DNA of 64,000 nucleotides from Flavobacteriaceae bacterium UBA1903 (GTDB taxonomy: Bacteria > Bacteroidota > Bacteroidia > Flavobacteriales > Flavobacteriaceae), in the NCBI GenBank assembly GCA_002337605.1, contig DDGL01000007.1, positions 201,859 to 265,858 of the forward strand, in the 5' to 3' direction. The notes beneath the pieces were generated by a model that worked only from the letters and a program-made list of their open reading frames with translations, did not search any database and was not told where the DNA came from. Shown in pieces: positions 50,868-59,928 of this stretch. Within the stretch, counting starts at the first letter, position 1, and the number at the start of each line of letters is the position of its first letter. A program made the translations under genes and the position numbers.

Positions 50868-51914
50868 TTACTGCAACGAATCCATATCGATAACGAATCG
50901 ATATTTTACATCGCTATCCTGAACACGCTGGTAGGCTTTGTTTATTTCTTTCATTTCGATCATCTCTACGTCGCTTACAATGTTGTGCTCTCCGCAGAAA
51001 TCCAGCATTTCCTGTGTTTCTTTAATTCCTCCAATGAGCGATCCTGCAACACGCTTTCTACCCATTATAAGATTTCCACCGTGCATTTTGTCTAAAGGTT
51101 CAATAGCTCCTACTAGTACCATGGTGCTATCACGTTTCAGTAATTCCAGATACGGATTAATATCGTGACCTACGGGTACGGTATTCAGTAAAAAGTCGAA
51201 AGAGCCTTTGTGTTTTTCCATATCGTCCTCATTCTTAGAAATAAGTACTTCGTCTGCTCCCAGGCGTTTTGCATCGCCTGCTTTGTCTGGTGAGGTTGTG
51301 ATCATAACAACATTAGCACCCATCGCAGCAGCGAATTTAATTCCCATATGGCCCAATCCGCCTAAACCTATAACTCCTACTTTATCTCCTTTTTTCACTC
51401 CCCAATGATTTAAGGGAGAAAAGGTTGTGATTCCTGCACAAAGTAAGGGTGCTACCGCTTTTTCTTCCAGATTTTCAGGAATAGAAAGTACATAGTATTG
51501 ATGCACTAAAATTTCCTGTGAGTAGCCACCAAAGGTATGTCCTCCAAGGTGTTTGTTAGCTCCGTTGTACGTGCCAACCATTCCTTTTTCACAGAATTGC
51601 TCCAGATCATCTTCACAGGCGCTACAATCACGGCAGGAATCTACCATACACCCTACGCCTACTAAATCTCCTTCTTTATAGTTTGAAACATTATCACCAA
51701 CAGCCAGCACCTTGCCGATGATCTCATGGCCTGGCACCACAGGGTATTTCGAATTTCCCCAGTCGTTTTGAACGGTATGGATATCGCTATGACATACCCC
51801 GCAGTAGGTAATTTTAATATGAACATCGTCTGGTTGTAGATCGCGACGTTCAATGGTCATTTGTTCTAAGTCTGCTTTTTGTTCTTTTGCACCGTATGCT
51901 TTTACTTCACTCAT
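50868..51914 (-). CDS. NAD(P)-dependent zinc alcohol dehydrogenase (YahK/AdhA group)
   Basis: I choose the ATG at 51914 (MSEVKAYGAKEQ). The longer frame from 51956 would overlap a consensus -7 box. The 348-residue enzyme has the catalytic zinc site (CGVCHSDIHT and PGHEIIGKV), the structural zinc site with four cysteines (DSCRDCSACEDDLEQFC), and a Rossmann motif GLGGLGHMGIKFA. It belongs to the cinnamyl-alcohol-dehydrogenase-like group that reduces aldehydes with NADPH. It lies between two divergent VPS10-like paralogues with gaps on both sides, so no functional link is certain. Confidence 0.93.
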   Translation of the reverse strand: MSEVKAYGAKEQKADLEQMTIERRDLQPDDVHIKITYCGVCHSDIHTVQNDWGNSKYPVVPGHEIIGKVLAVGDNVSNYKEGDLVGVGCMVDSCRDCSACEDDLEQFCEKGMVGTYNGANKHLGGHTFGGYSQEILVHQYYVLSIPENLEEKAVAPLLCAGITTFSPLNHWGVKKGDKVGVIGLGGLGHMGIKFAAAMGANVVMITTSPDKAGDAKRLGADEVLISKNEDDMEKHKGSFDFLLNTVPVGHDINPYLELLKRDSTMVLVGAIEPLDKMHGGNLIMGRKRVAGSLIGGIKETQEMLDFCGEHNIVSDVEMIEMKEINKAYQRVQDSDVKYRFVIDMDSLQ

Positions 51915-51953
51915 AGTTTTTTGTTTTAAAATACGGTAAAGCTTGTCGCAAAA

Positions 51954-51961
51954 CAAAAGTA
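51954..51961 (-). promoter_or_regulatory. -7 promoter element of the alcohol dehydrogenase gene (TACTTTTG)
   Basis: The minus strand reads TACTTTTG, a perfect TAnnTTTG match. Transcription would start near 51949, 35 bases before the ATG at 51914. This places the alternative start at 51956 upstream of the mRNA. Confidence 0.5.
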
Positions 51962-52096
51962 TAGCTGTGTTTATGTTTTATTTAACGGGGTTGCATGAGA
52001 TTCCTTTTCATTTCTGAAACTTTAACACCTTCAACCAATTTAGTGTGTGGTATTTCCCTCCTTTTCATTTATTTTTAAGCAACCAAACAAAAAACT

Positions 52097-55000
52097 ATGA
52101 AACGCAGTACTTCCCTCCTATTATTTTTATTTGCTACACTCACAATTTTTGGGCAAGAAGTTGAAGCGTATTTCTCTCCAATGAAATACAGAAATATCGG
52201 CCCATATCGTGGAGGGCGTTCAGTAGCAGCTTCCGGAGTGGTAGACGATCCGCTTACCTATTATATGGGCACTACAGGTGGCGGACTCTGGAAAACCGAA
52301 GACGCTGGCGCACATTGGAACAATATAAGTGATGGTTTTTTTAAAACCGGAACCGTAGGGGCAGTAGCGGTTTCAGAAAGTAATCCAAACATTATATATG
52401 TAGGCATGGGAGAGCATGCTATTCGCGGAGTGATGACTTCGTATGGTGATGGGGTCTATAAATCTACCGATGCAGGAAAAACATGGAAGCATATTGGGTT
52501 AAAGCCTACCGAACAAATATCAAGGATCGTTATTCATCCTACAAATTCTGACATTGTATATGTCGCAGCACAAGGAAAATATCCTAGCCCTACTGCAGAA
52601 CGAGGTGTTTACAAATCTACAGATGGTGGTGCTACGTGGAAGAAAACACTATTCGTCAACAACTTTACAGGTGCAGCCGAATTATCCATGGATTATAATA
52701 ATCCGCAAGTACTATACGCCGCCATGTGGCACCACCAGCGTACACCCTGGAAAATAATAAGCGGCGGCGAAGGCAGTGGACTCTACAAAAGCACAGATGC
52801 TGGTGAAACATGGGAACGTCTGGAAAATGGACTCCCAAAGGAATTAGGTAAAATGGCAATAGCCGTGAGCCGAAGTAATAGCAACACAGTCTATGCACTT
52901 ATTGAAAGTGATACCCAAACAGATCAAAGTGGGTTGTATAGGTCCAGCAATGCAGGTAAAAGCTGGTCACAAATAAGTGGCGATAATAGATTAACCCAAC
53001 GTGCATGGTATTATATAGAACTATATATAGACCCTAATGACGAAGAAACTGTATATGTCCTTAGCGCCCCTGCCCTGCGTTCCAAAGACGGTGGTAACTC
53101 ATGGGACCGTATTACAGGAACTCATGGCGATTATCACGATTTATGGATCAATCCGAACAACTCAAAAAATATGGTGATCGCGAATGATGGTGGCGCTGCA
53201 ATTTCATTCAATTTTGGTGAAAGCTGGTCATCACAGGATATTATGCCTACTGCTCAGTTTTATAGAATTAACGTAGACAACTTGTATCCTTATAATATTT
53301 ATGGCGGACAACAGGATAATACCTCTGTAAAAATTGCAAGTATGAGCCCTGGAAGCTATAGTATTTCTCAAAGTGACTGGACAGCCGCTGCGGGCGGTGA
53401 AAGTGCTTTTTTGGCATTTGATAAAGACAACCCAAAAGTAACGGTTGGTGGAAGTTACCTGGGAACTATTGAAGTACTGGATATGGAAACCAAAGCGAGC
53501 ACACAAGTGATGGCTGCACCTATTCAATATCTAGGCCGTGCAGCTCGTGATATGAAATACCTCTACAACTGGAACGCACCTATTGTATGGTCTCAGCACG
53601 AACCACAAACCATCTATCATGCAGCGCAAGTAGTGTTGAAATCTACCGACCTGGGTAACACCTGGACAGAATTTTCTCCAGACTTAACCCGCGATCTAGA
53701 TGAAAAACAAGGAAAAGGCGGAGGGCCTTATACAAACGAAGCAGTGGGAGCTGAAAGTTACGGGACCATAAGTTATCTGGTAGAATCTCCACACTCTCCA
53801 GGGATTTTTTATAGTGGCAGCGACGATGGTCTTGTGCATATTACACAAGACAACGGAAGTACATGGCAAAATATCACTCCAAAAGATTTGGGTGAAACTC
53901 TTGTAAATGCTATTGAAGTTTCCCCCCACGACCCCGCAACAGTCTATATTGCTACTACCAAATACAAGCTAGGAGATTACTCGCCCGCGCTTTATAAAAG
54001 TACAAATTACGGAAAAAGCTGGACAAACATAAGTAGCGGTATTCCAGACGGAGCCCATACTCGTGTGGTTCGGGAGGATGAAAAAACAAAAGGACTTCTA
54101 TATGCCGGAACTGAGCTAGGGGTATATATTTCTTTTACCGATGGGGCATCGTGGGAACCGTTTCAGCTCAATTTACCTGTTACCCCTATTTTAGATTTAA
54201 TGGTGCACAGAAATGATCTGATCGTTGCCACCTCTGGACGTTCTTTTTGGATTTTGGACAATCTTTCGCTGGTGTCTCAGTTTCAGAAAGACAACAAGAA
54301 CTTTAAACTTTACGAGCCAGAGCCTATTGTATATGGAAACTGGGGAAGCGGTATGAGTAGCAATTCCTTTAATGGAACACAAGATTTTGAAGGTGTAAAT
54401 CCGGTAAATGGGGTAGAATTGTATTATTATTTACCAACTATTTCTGAAGAAGATGCAGTAACGCTTACGATTACAAATGCAGCTGGGAGAGTGATCAATA
54501 CGTTAACTTCAGTAAAAGATGACAGCTACATTCCACATAACGGAGGTGGTGCTCCTCCTGCTCCGCTACTTCCTAAAAAGGAAGGGGTAAACCGTTTTGT
54601 CTGGAATATGCAACATGCAATTGTTCCCGGTGTTCCCGGCGTGTATATTGAAGCTGGTTTTGGAGGTCATAAAGTAATCCCTGGAACATATACTGCTACG
54701 TTAACCTATAGAGATCAATCTGTTAAAAAACAAATTACTATTAAAAATAACCCTTCTTATGCTATTAGTGATTCTCAATTTGCTGCATACAATGCTTTTA
54801 TGAATGAGGTAGAGCAAAATGTCACCCAAATGCACGAACAAGTAAATACTTTAAAAACCGCACAAGAAGATATAGCTACATTGTTGAAACGAATAAAGGA
54901 AACAAAAAAACATCCTCTACTGGTTGCTGAAGGTGAAACTTTAATCAAAGAACTGGAAGCCTGGGACGAACAAATGGTTCAACGCCGCTCTCAAGCTTAC

Positions 55001-55231
55001 GACGACGTTGAGAATTTTGAAAATAAATTTACAGCAGAATATCTATTTTTAATGAACCAAGTTGATAGTAGCCTACCGCGTGTAAACCAATCGTCCATAG
55101 ACAGAAAAACCGAATTAGACGCACAGTGGCAACAGTTAAAAGCCACCGGTAATGTTTTACTCAACAGCAAGCTTCCAACTTATAATAAGAAATTATGGGA
55201 TGCTGGGTATGGGGCAATACAGTTGAAGTAG
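52097..55231 (+). CDS. VPS10/sortilin-like BNR-repeat secreted protein, paralogue
   Basis: This 1044-residue exported protein has a signal peptide (residues 1-20, ending IFGQE). Repeated Asp-box motifs (KTEDAGAHWNN, KSTDAGKTWKH, KSTDGGATWKK, KSTDAGETWER) form a beta-propeller. Conserved blocks such as HGDYHDLWINPNNSKNM, GGQQDNTSV and LYAGTELGVYISF correspond to equivalent blocks in the 47505-50585 protein. The C-terminal 200 residues have an immunoglobulin-like part (RFVWNMQHA) and a helical tail. The gene points away from its paralogue with an alcohol dehydrogenase gene between, so the pair is not a simple tandem copy. Confidence 0.8.
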   Translation: MKRSTSLLLFLFATLTIFGQEVEAYFSPMKYRNIGPYRGGRSVAASGVVDDPLTYYMGTTGGGLWKTEDAGAHWNNISDGFFKTGTVGAVAVSESNPNIIYVGMGEHAIRGVMTSYGDGVYKSTDAGKTWKHIGLKPTEQISRIVIHPTNSDIVYVAAQGKYPSPTAERGVYKSTDGGATWKKTLFVNNFTGAAELSMDYNNPQVLYAAMWHHQRTPWKIISGGEGSGLYKSTDAGETWERLENGLPKELGKMAIAVSRSNSNTVYALIESDTQTDQSGLYRSSNAGKSWSQISGDNRLTQRAWYYIELYIDPNDEETVYVLSAPALRSKDGGNSWDRITGTHGDYHDLWINPNNSKNMVIANDGGAAISFNFGESWSSQDIMPTAQFYRINVDNLYPYNIYGGQQDNTSVKIASMSPGSYSISQSDWTAAAGGESAFLAFDKDNPKVTVGGSYLGTIEVLDMETKASTQVMAAPIQYLGRAARDMKYLYNWNAPIVWSQHEPQTIYHAAQVVLKSTDLGNTWTEFSPDLTRDLDEKQGKGGGPYTNEAVGAESYGTISYLVESPHSPGIFYSGSDDGLVHITQDNGSTWQNITPKDLGETLVNAIEVSPHDPATVYIATTKYKLGDYSPALYKSTNYGKSWTNISSGIPDGAHTRVVREDEKTKGLLYAGTELGVYISFTDGASWEPFQLNLPVTPILDLMVHRNDLIVATSGRSFWILDNLSLVSQFQKDNKNFKLYEPEPIVYGNWGSGMSSNSFNGTQDFEGVNPVNGVELYYYLPTISEEDAVTLTITNAAGRVINTLTSVKDDSYIPHNGGGAPPAPLLPKKEGVNRFVWNMQHAIVPGVPGVYIEAGFGGHKVIPGTYTATLTYRDQSVKKQITIKNNPSYAISDSQFAAYNAFMNEVEQNVTQMHEQVNTLKTAQEDIATLLKRIKETKKHPLLVAEGETLIKELEAWDEQMVQRRSQAYDDVENFENKFTAEYLFLMNQVDSSLPRVNQSSIDRKTELDAQWQQLKATGNVLLNSKLPTYNKKLWDAGYGAIQLK

Positions 55232-55281
55232 TAAATTAGTAGATTGGTTAAATAGTTATTTAGTGAATTGGTAAAGAACAG

Positions 55282-56139
55282 CTATTCTTCACAAGTGGTA
55301 TAAAAGAAACTTCCTTTTACTAATTCTATTTTCAGATATTTAAGTATTGTAGGCTCTATACGATTAAATGGAATGAGGTATTGCACTGTGGGATCTTCCA
55401 CATAAGGAAAAAACTCATGACCATACTCTAGCATAGCGGGTAAGATGGAGTTTTGTGTGTAGTTTTTTAAATAAAATGAATCTTCCTCAGATAGACTTTC
55501 CAAAGGACGTTTTGTGCTTCCTTCGAGGTTGGTATCAAAATACAAAAGATCGTTTTCTATTCTGGCTGAAAAGTTAATGTCTTCAGTATATTCGTCAGGC
55601 AGATTGATTAAGATAAATTCATTGAAATTTTCAGGATTTTGAAAATGAAATACAGCGCTAGCAGAAGTTTTACAAGCTGAATTGTATGGGATAGTAGCCA
55701 CGTAGAGGTCAGTTACCTTTTCCGTTTGCTTATGAATATACGGATACGAAAAACAATTGGCGTTTTTATTGAAAACGTATTTCAAATATGCAGGTTCCTG
55801 TCTTGTAAACCCCACTGCAACACCCTGATTTTCACGTACGTTGAAACGAACATTCACCGTGTCTTTTACTATAGTTGATCTTCTACCGTACAGAACAAAT
55901 TGAGGCTCCACTCTATTCTTAAAGGAAATGAGATCGCCATTTTTTTTCCAAGTTCCGGTGATCATGCCGCCAAAATAGCCCACTACAAATGTATTATCCG
56001 GAAAAAGAACATAATTGGTGCCCCCTTCGGGACTATTGCCTCTTACATGATACACCCCTGACACTTCTTGAGCGCAAAGTGAAGTTATTAGTGTAAAGAA
56101 CAATAGAAATAAAGAATATTTAGTGAATCTATTGTTCAT
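55282..56139 (-). CDS. secreted protein of unknown function
   Basis: This 285-residue exported protein has a signal peptide (residues 1-23, ending SLCAQ). The N-terminal mature region (SGVYHVRG, then YVLFPDNTFVVGYFGGMITGTWKKNGDLISFK) looks like a lipocalin-like beta meander. The rest is mixed with no recognised motif. Two late cysteines (YTTCEE and CKTSAS) could pair. It is the last gene of the minus-strand series starting at the amidase, 68 bases behind the CCG-domain gene, so it may be co-transcribed. Confidence 0.5.
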   Translation of the reverse strand: MNNRFTKYSLFLLFFTLITSLCAQEVSGVYHVRGNSPEGGTNYVLFPDNTFVVGYFGGMITGTWKKNGDLISFKNRVEPQFVLYGRRSTIVKDTVNVRFNVRENQGVAVGFTRQEPAYLKYVFNKNANCFSYPYIHKQTEKVTDLYVATIPYNSACKTSASAVFHFQNPENFNEFILINLPDEYTEDINFSARIENDLLYFDTNLEGSTKRPLESLSEEDSFYLKNYTQNSILPAMLEYGHEFFPYVEDPTVQYLIPFNRIEPTILKYLKIELVKGSFFYTTCEE

Positions 56140-56207
56140 ATGAATACGTTCTTAATGAATCTTAATGCAATAGGGAGACACAAGAATTAACTTTCAAAAA
56201 AAGCTAA

Positions 56208-56999
56208 TTACAGATCCTGCGCGCTGGCGATCATTTCAGCAACATCCATTACGGCCACATCATCTTCTTTATTGAAGTTCTTCACACCATCTGTCAACAT
56301 AGTGTTACAAAAGGGACACCCAGCTGCAATCACATCTGGTTTCGTGTCCAATGCTTCATCAGTACGTTCAATATTTACGTCTTTCTTACCTGGTTCCGGC
56401 TCTTTGAACATTTGCGCACCACCAGCACCACAACATAATCCGCGGGACTTGCAACGTTTCATTTCGGTAAGTTCTACTTCTAGCTTTTGAAGCAATTCGC
56501 GAGGTGCTTCATATTCGTTATTGGCGCGACCTAAATAACAAGGATCGTGAAATGTAATTCGTTTTCCTTTAAACTTCCCACCCTCTACTTTTAATCGGCC
56601 TTCATTCATTAAAGACTTTAAAAATTGAGTATGGTGCATGACCTCGTAGTTCCCGCCCAGTCCGGGATACTCATTTTTTATAGTATTAAAACAGTGCGGA
56701 CACGCAGTCACTACCTTTTTGATTTCGTAGCCGTTCAACACTTCAATATTCATCATGGCCTGCATCTGGAATAAGAACTCATTTCCAGCACGTTTTGCAG
56801 GATCTCCGGTACAGCCTTCTTCGGTTCCTAATACGGCAAAATCTACTTTGGCATTGTGCAGTAATTTCACAAATGCTTTGGTGATCTTTTTGGCTCTGTC
56901 GTCAAAACTTCCTGCGCAGCCCACCCAGAATAATACTTCAGGTTTTTTGCCTTGCGCCATATATTCGGCCATTGTTGGAACTGTGATTGTTTCGCTCAT
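56208..56999 (-). CDS. CCG-domain (HdrB/GlpC-like) iron-sulfur protein
   Basis: This 263-residue cytoplasmic protein has two cysteine-rich CCG domains: WVGCAGSFDD with GCTGDPAKR and ACPHCFNT, then HDPCYLGR, GLCCGAGGAQMF and GCPFCNTML. In heterodisulfide reductase subunit B and related LutA/GlpC proteins, such domains carry noncubane [4Fe-4S] clusters or zinc. It lies in the same operon as an HdrD/Fe-S membrane protein at 57576, separated by a HAD gene. Together they look like an electron-transfer complex oxidising an unknown donor. The physiological substrate is not visible. Confidence 0.88.
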   Translation of the reverse strand: MSETITVPTMAEYMAQGKKPEVLFWVGCAGSFDDRAKKITKAFVKLLHNAKVDFAVLGTEEGCTGDPAKRAGNEFLFQMQAMMNIEVLNGYEIKKVVTACPHCFNTIKNEYPGLGGNYEVMHHTQFLKSLMNEGRLKVEGGKFKGKRITFHDPCYLGRANNEYEAPRELLQKLEVELTEMKRCKSRGLCCGAGGAQMFKEPEPGKKDVNIERTDEALDTKPDVIAAGCPFCNTMLTDGVKNFNKEDDVAVMDVAEMIASAQDL

Positions 57000-57106
57000 G
57001 GTGTTAGTTAAAAAATTGTGCGTTGAAGGTTGAACATGTAAGCTCCACCTAACTAAAATATATTTTAAAGTACTGGTAACGATTATCCGTTAACAGATGG
57101 TTTCAT

Positions 57107-57541
57107 CTAGTCGTCAAATACCTGAATAGTCACTTCCTTATTCACAAGGTCTGTAAACTTTCCTTTATACCGTGTGGCTTTTACCAAATGATTGTCTACC
57201 CAATGATAATTACCGCCACGGGGTTTTCCCATTAAAAGGGAATGGTATTTAAAACCGTGTTTTTGTAGCCACGTTTCGGTCACTTCTCTGTGGTCTTCGG
57301 TTCTTGAGGTAAAAAAACATATTAAATGTCCTTTGTCGTACCAGTTGTTTAGTGTCTTAAGAGCATCCGGAAACGGTTCGCAGGTTGCCATACGTTCGGG
57401 TTGTTCGTTAGGGACGTCTTCGGTAATGGTGCCGTCTATATCTATTAAATAGTTTTTAACCCCTTTGGGCAATACAGGGCTTACCGTTTCGCCACCTTCA
57501 ACCTTTTCGTGTAATAATTTTTCTGCCTCTTCCTTTTTCAT
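57107..57541 (-). CDS. HAD-superfamily phosphatase
   Basis: This small 144-residue HAD hydrolase has the nucleophile motif DIDGTI (within YLIDIDGTITED, about residues 32-40), motif II with FTSRTE and the motif III/IV region GKPRGGNYHWVDNH. There is no cap domain. The combination W......FFTSRTEDHR.VTE.WL..H.F resembles the LNS2/phosphohydrolase-like group. It lies between the two iron-sulfur genes of the operon, 34 bases behind the HdrD-like gene, an unusual neighbour whose role in the complex is unclear. Confidence 0.75.
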   Translation of the reverse strand: MKKEEAEKLLHEKVEGGETVSPVLPKGVKNYLIDIDGTITEDVPNEQPERMATCEPFPDALKTLNNWYDKGHLICFFTSRTEDHREVTETWLQKHGFKYHSLLMGKPRGGNYHWVDNHLVKATRYKGKFTDLVNKEVTIQVFDD

Positions 57542-57575
57542 ACTTATGTTCCGCGTAGGCGAAACTCTCTTTTAA

Positions 57576-58928
57576 TTATACTTCATCTTTCCAGTTCAAT
57601 CGATCCATTTGATTGAAAGGCCACGGGGCACTGTTATTTTCAATATTGGTCATGGTTACGTTCAGCTCATTAGGTGCGGCACTTTGCTCCATCACCAGAT
57701 ACTGGCGCATATCCATAATAATGCTCATTGGGTCTATACTTACAGGGCAAGCTTCTACGCAGGCGTTACACGTGGTACATGCCCATAACTCTTCTCGTAA
57801 TATGTAATCGTCTAACAATTGCTTGCCGTCGTCTTTAAACTCACCCCCGTTGGCTTCTACATTTTTACCTACTTCTACCAAACGATCACGGGTATCCATC
57901 ATAATTTTACGGGGCGATAATTTTTTACCCGTAATATTCGCTGGACATTCACTGGTACAACGGCCACATTCGGTACAAGTGTAGGCGTTCAGTAACTGGG
58001 TTCGGGATAAATCCATCACATCGCTGGCACCAAATTTTGCAGGTGCTTCTGCTCCTTCGGCTGGAGCTGCGTAGGGGTCTGCACTAGGATTCATCATTAA
58101 CTTCACTTCGCTTGTAACCGAATCTAAATTTTTAAACTGTCCTTTAGGCTTTATTTTTCCGTAGTACACATTTGGAAAAGCAAGGATAATATGCAAGTGC
58201 TTACTGAAATATAAGTAATTCAAAAACACCAGAATTCCTAAAATATGGAGCCACCAGGCAGATCTTTCAATGATGATAAGCGTTCCCTCGGCCATTCCTT
58301 CAAATAATGGCGCAATAAACTGACTGATAGGATAGGCTCCAGCCTGAATATAATGACTTGCAGTTTCACTGGTATACGCTCCCGAAGCCACCCCGTTCTG
58401 TAGGGCAAGATCTGCAGCGTTCATCGTAAGAAACAACACCATCAATACCATTTCGAAATAAAGGATATAATTGGCATCGTTTTTTGGCCAACTCGTCATT
58501 TCACGAGCCCAGAATCGTTTTATTTTTTGAATATTTCGGCGTGTCCAGAAGAAAATCACGCCCAGGAGTACTAACAGTGCTAAAATTTCAAAAGAGGCAA
58601 TTAAGAAATCGTATACGGGACCTAATACTGAAAGCACACGATGTGTCCCAAACAGGCCATCGATAATAATTTCGAGTACTTCAATATTAATAATAATGAA
58701 CCCCACATACACTACAATGTGAAGCAATCCGGCTATAGGCCTAACCACCATTTTACTTTGTCCCAACGCAATACGAAACACATTGCTCCAACGCTGTTTG
58801 GTGTGATCGCTGGCGTCTACTTCTTGACCTAATTTTATACGGCCAATTACTTTACGCATATTCATGGTAAAATAGCCAATACCCGCAACCAATGCTAGGA
58901 AAAATAGAATGTTAGGAATGTACTGCAT
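57576..58928 (-). CDS. HdrD-like membrane iron-sulfur oxidoreductase subunit
   Basis: The N-terminal half (residues 1-270) of this 450-residue protein has about six membrane helices of the nitrate-reductase-gamma/cytochrome-b type, including possible heme-ligand histidines (IAGLLHIVVY and SAWWLHILG). Two [4Fe-4S] ferredoxin motifs follow: CTECGRCTSECPANITG and CTTCNACVEACPVSIDP. Such proteins pass electrons between quinone and a cytosolic CCG partner; the partner gene (56208) is two genes downstream. The start is 3 bases after the MlaD-like stop. Confidence 0.88.
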   Translation of the reverse strand: MQYIPNILFFLALVAGIGYFTMNMRKVIGRIKLGQEVDASDHTKQRWSNVFRIALGQSKMVVRPIAGLLHIVVYVGFIIINIEVLEIIIDGLFGTHRVLSVLGPVYDFLIASFEILALLVLLGVIFFWTRRNIQKIKRFWAREMTSWPKNDANYILYFEMVLMVLFLTMNAADLALQNGVASGAYTSETASHYIQAGAYPISQFIAPLFEGMAEGTLIIIERSAWWLHILGILVFLNYLYFSKHLHIILAFPNVYYGKIKPKGQFKNLDSVTSEVKLMMNPSADPYAAPAEGAEAPAKFGASDVMDLSRTQLLNAYTCTECGRCTSECPANITGKKLSPRKIMMDTRDRLVEVGKNVEANGGEFKDDGKQLLDDYILREELWACTTCNACVEACPVSIDPMSIIMDMRQYLVMEQSAAPNELNVTMTNIENNSAPWPFNQMDRLNWKDEV

Positions 58929-58931
58929 GTG

Positions 58932-59882
58932 TTATTTTTCTGGATCTTCAGGCTCTTCGTACCCTTTATCTCGCTTCCCGAACACTGAAAAGTGCACGTA
59001 TCGCTTCGGGTTTAATTTTACGTCCTGTAGTAATTCTTCTAGTTGTCGCGTAGCCCCCTCCAGGTTTTCATAAACAGCATCGTCGTTCAGTAATTTCCCT
59101 ACACTTCCTTCTTTATTATTTACCTTGGCTACCACTTCTTTAAGCCCCGAAGTTGCATCTTCCAGGTTTTTAACCATTACTCCTAGTTCGATCTGTGCTA
59201 AGGAATCTGAGAGTTTTGAAAAGTTAGCAGCGGTGTTATCAAGGTTGGTAAAGGTTCTATCCAGTTTTTCGCCATTTCTTCCTAACAACTTATCTGCTTT
59301 CCCCGAAAGCCTGCCAAAATTCTCTGTGGCTACTGCAAGGTTGGAAATAGCTTGTTTAAGGTCGTTTCTGGTGTCTTCGTCTATAATATCTGTGAAAGAG
59401 ATCAATAAGGAATCTACCACACTAAGGGTTCCTTCCAGCTTTTGTTCCAGAGGAGCAAGTGTTTTGCTGAATTCGTCTAACATCCCTGGTTGTATGTCTC
59501 CGGGAAGGGTGTCTCCAGATTTTGCCATACTGGATTGATCGTAAATAGGGAAGATCCCAACAGACTTGCCACCAATAAGGCTTGTGCTGTAAATTCGGAC
59601 AATGCTATTTTTTGAAAATTCGAAATCGCGTTCTACTGTAAACTCAACAACCAACCCTCCTTTAGAGTTAGCAAAATCTATTTTTTGAACTTTTCCAACT
59701 TTAAGTCCGTTAATAGTTACAGGAGCTCCCTGGGCTAACCCTTCTACATTCTGGTACTTTACAAAGAAGGTTCTATTTTTTTCTAATAGGTTGGTTCCCT
59801 TTAAATAGCTATAGCCAAAAATAAAGAGCAAAATTGCTCCAATGGCTAGAATTCCTGTCTTTACTTCTCGTGAAAGTCTCAA
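58932..59882 (-). CDS. MCE/MlaD-family lipid-transport protein
   Basis: This 316-residue periplasmic protein is anchored by one N-terminal helix (GILAIGAILLFIFGYSYL, about residues 10-28). The MCE domain lies at about 36-115 (NRTFFVKYQNVEGLAQGAPVTINGLKVG, then IVRIYSTSLIGGKSVGIFP). A long helical tail with LGRNGEKLDRTFTNLDNTAANFSKL follows, the typical C-terminal coiled region that carries lipids across the periplasm. No MlaE/MlaF partner is in the window. It follows the amidase gene by 46 bases and is in the same operon. Confidence 0.92.
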   Translation of the reverse strand: MRLSREVKTGILAIGAILLFIFGYSYLKGTNLLEKNRTFFVKYQNVEGLAQGAPVTINGLKVGKVQKIDFANSKGGLVVEFTVERDFEFSKNSIVRIYSTSLIGGKSVGIFPIYDQSSMAKSGDTLPGDIQPGMLDEFSKTLAPLEQKLEGTLSVVDSLLISFTDIIDEDTRNDLKQAISNLAVATENFGRLSGKADKLLGRNGEKLDRTFTNLDNTAANFSKLSDSLAQIELGVMVKNLEDATSGLKEVVAKVNNKEGSVGKLLNDDAVYENLEGATRQLEELLQDVKLNPKRYVHFSVFGKRDKGYEEPEDPEK

Positions 59883-59928
59883 AAAAATTTGTGTATTAAG
59901 TTATTGAACAAAGTTATAGAAATTACTT

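Noticed and set aside
55232..55281. Imperfect TTAGT/ATTGGT-like repeat after the second VPS10-like gene
   Set aside because: The units are too degenerate to call a repeat array.
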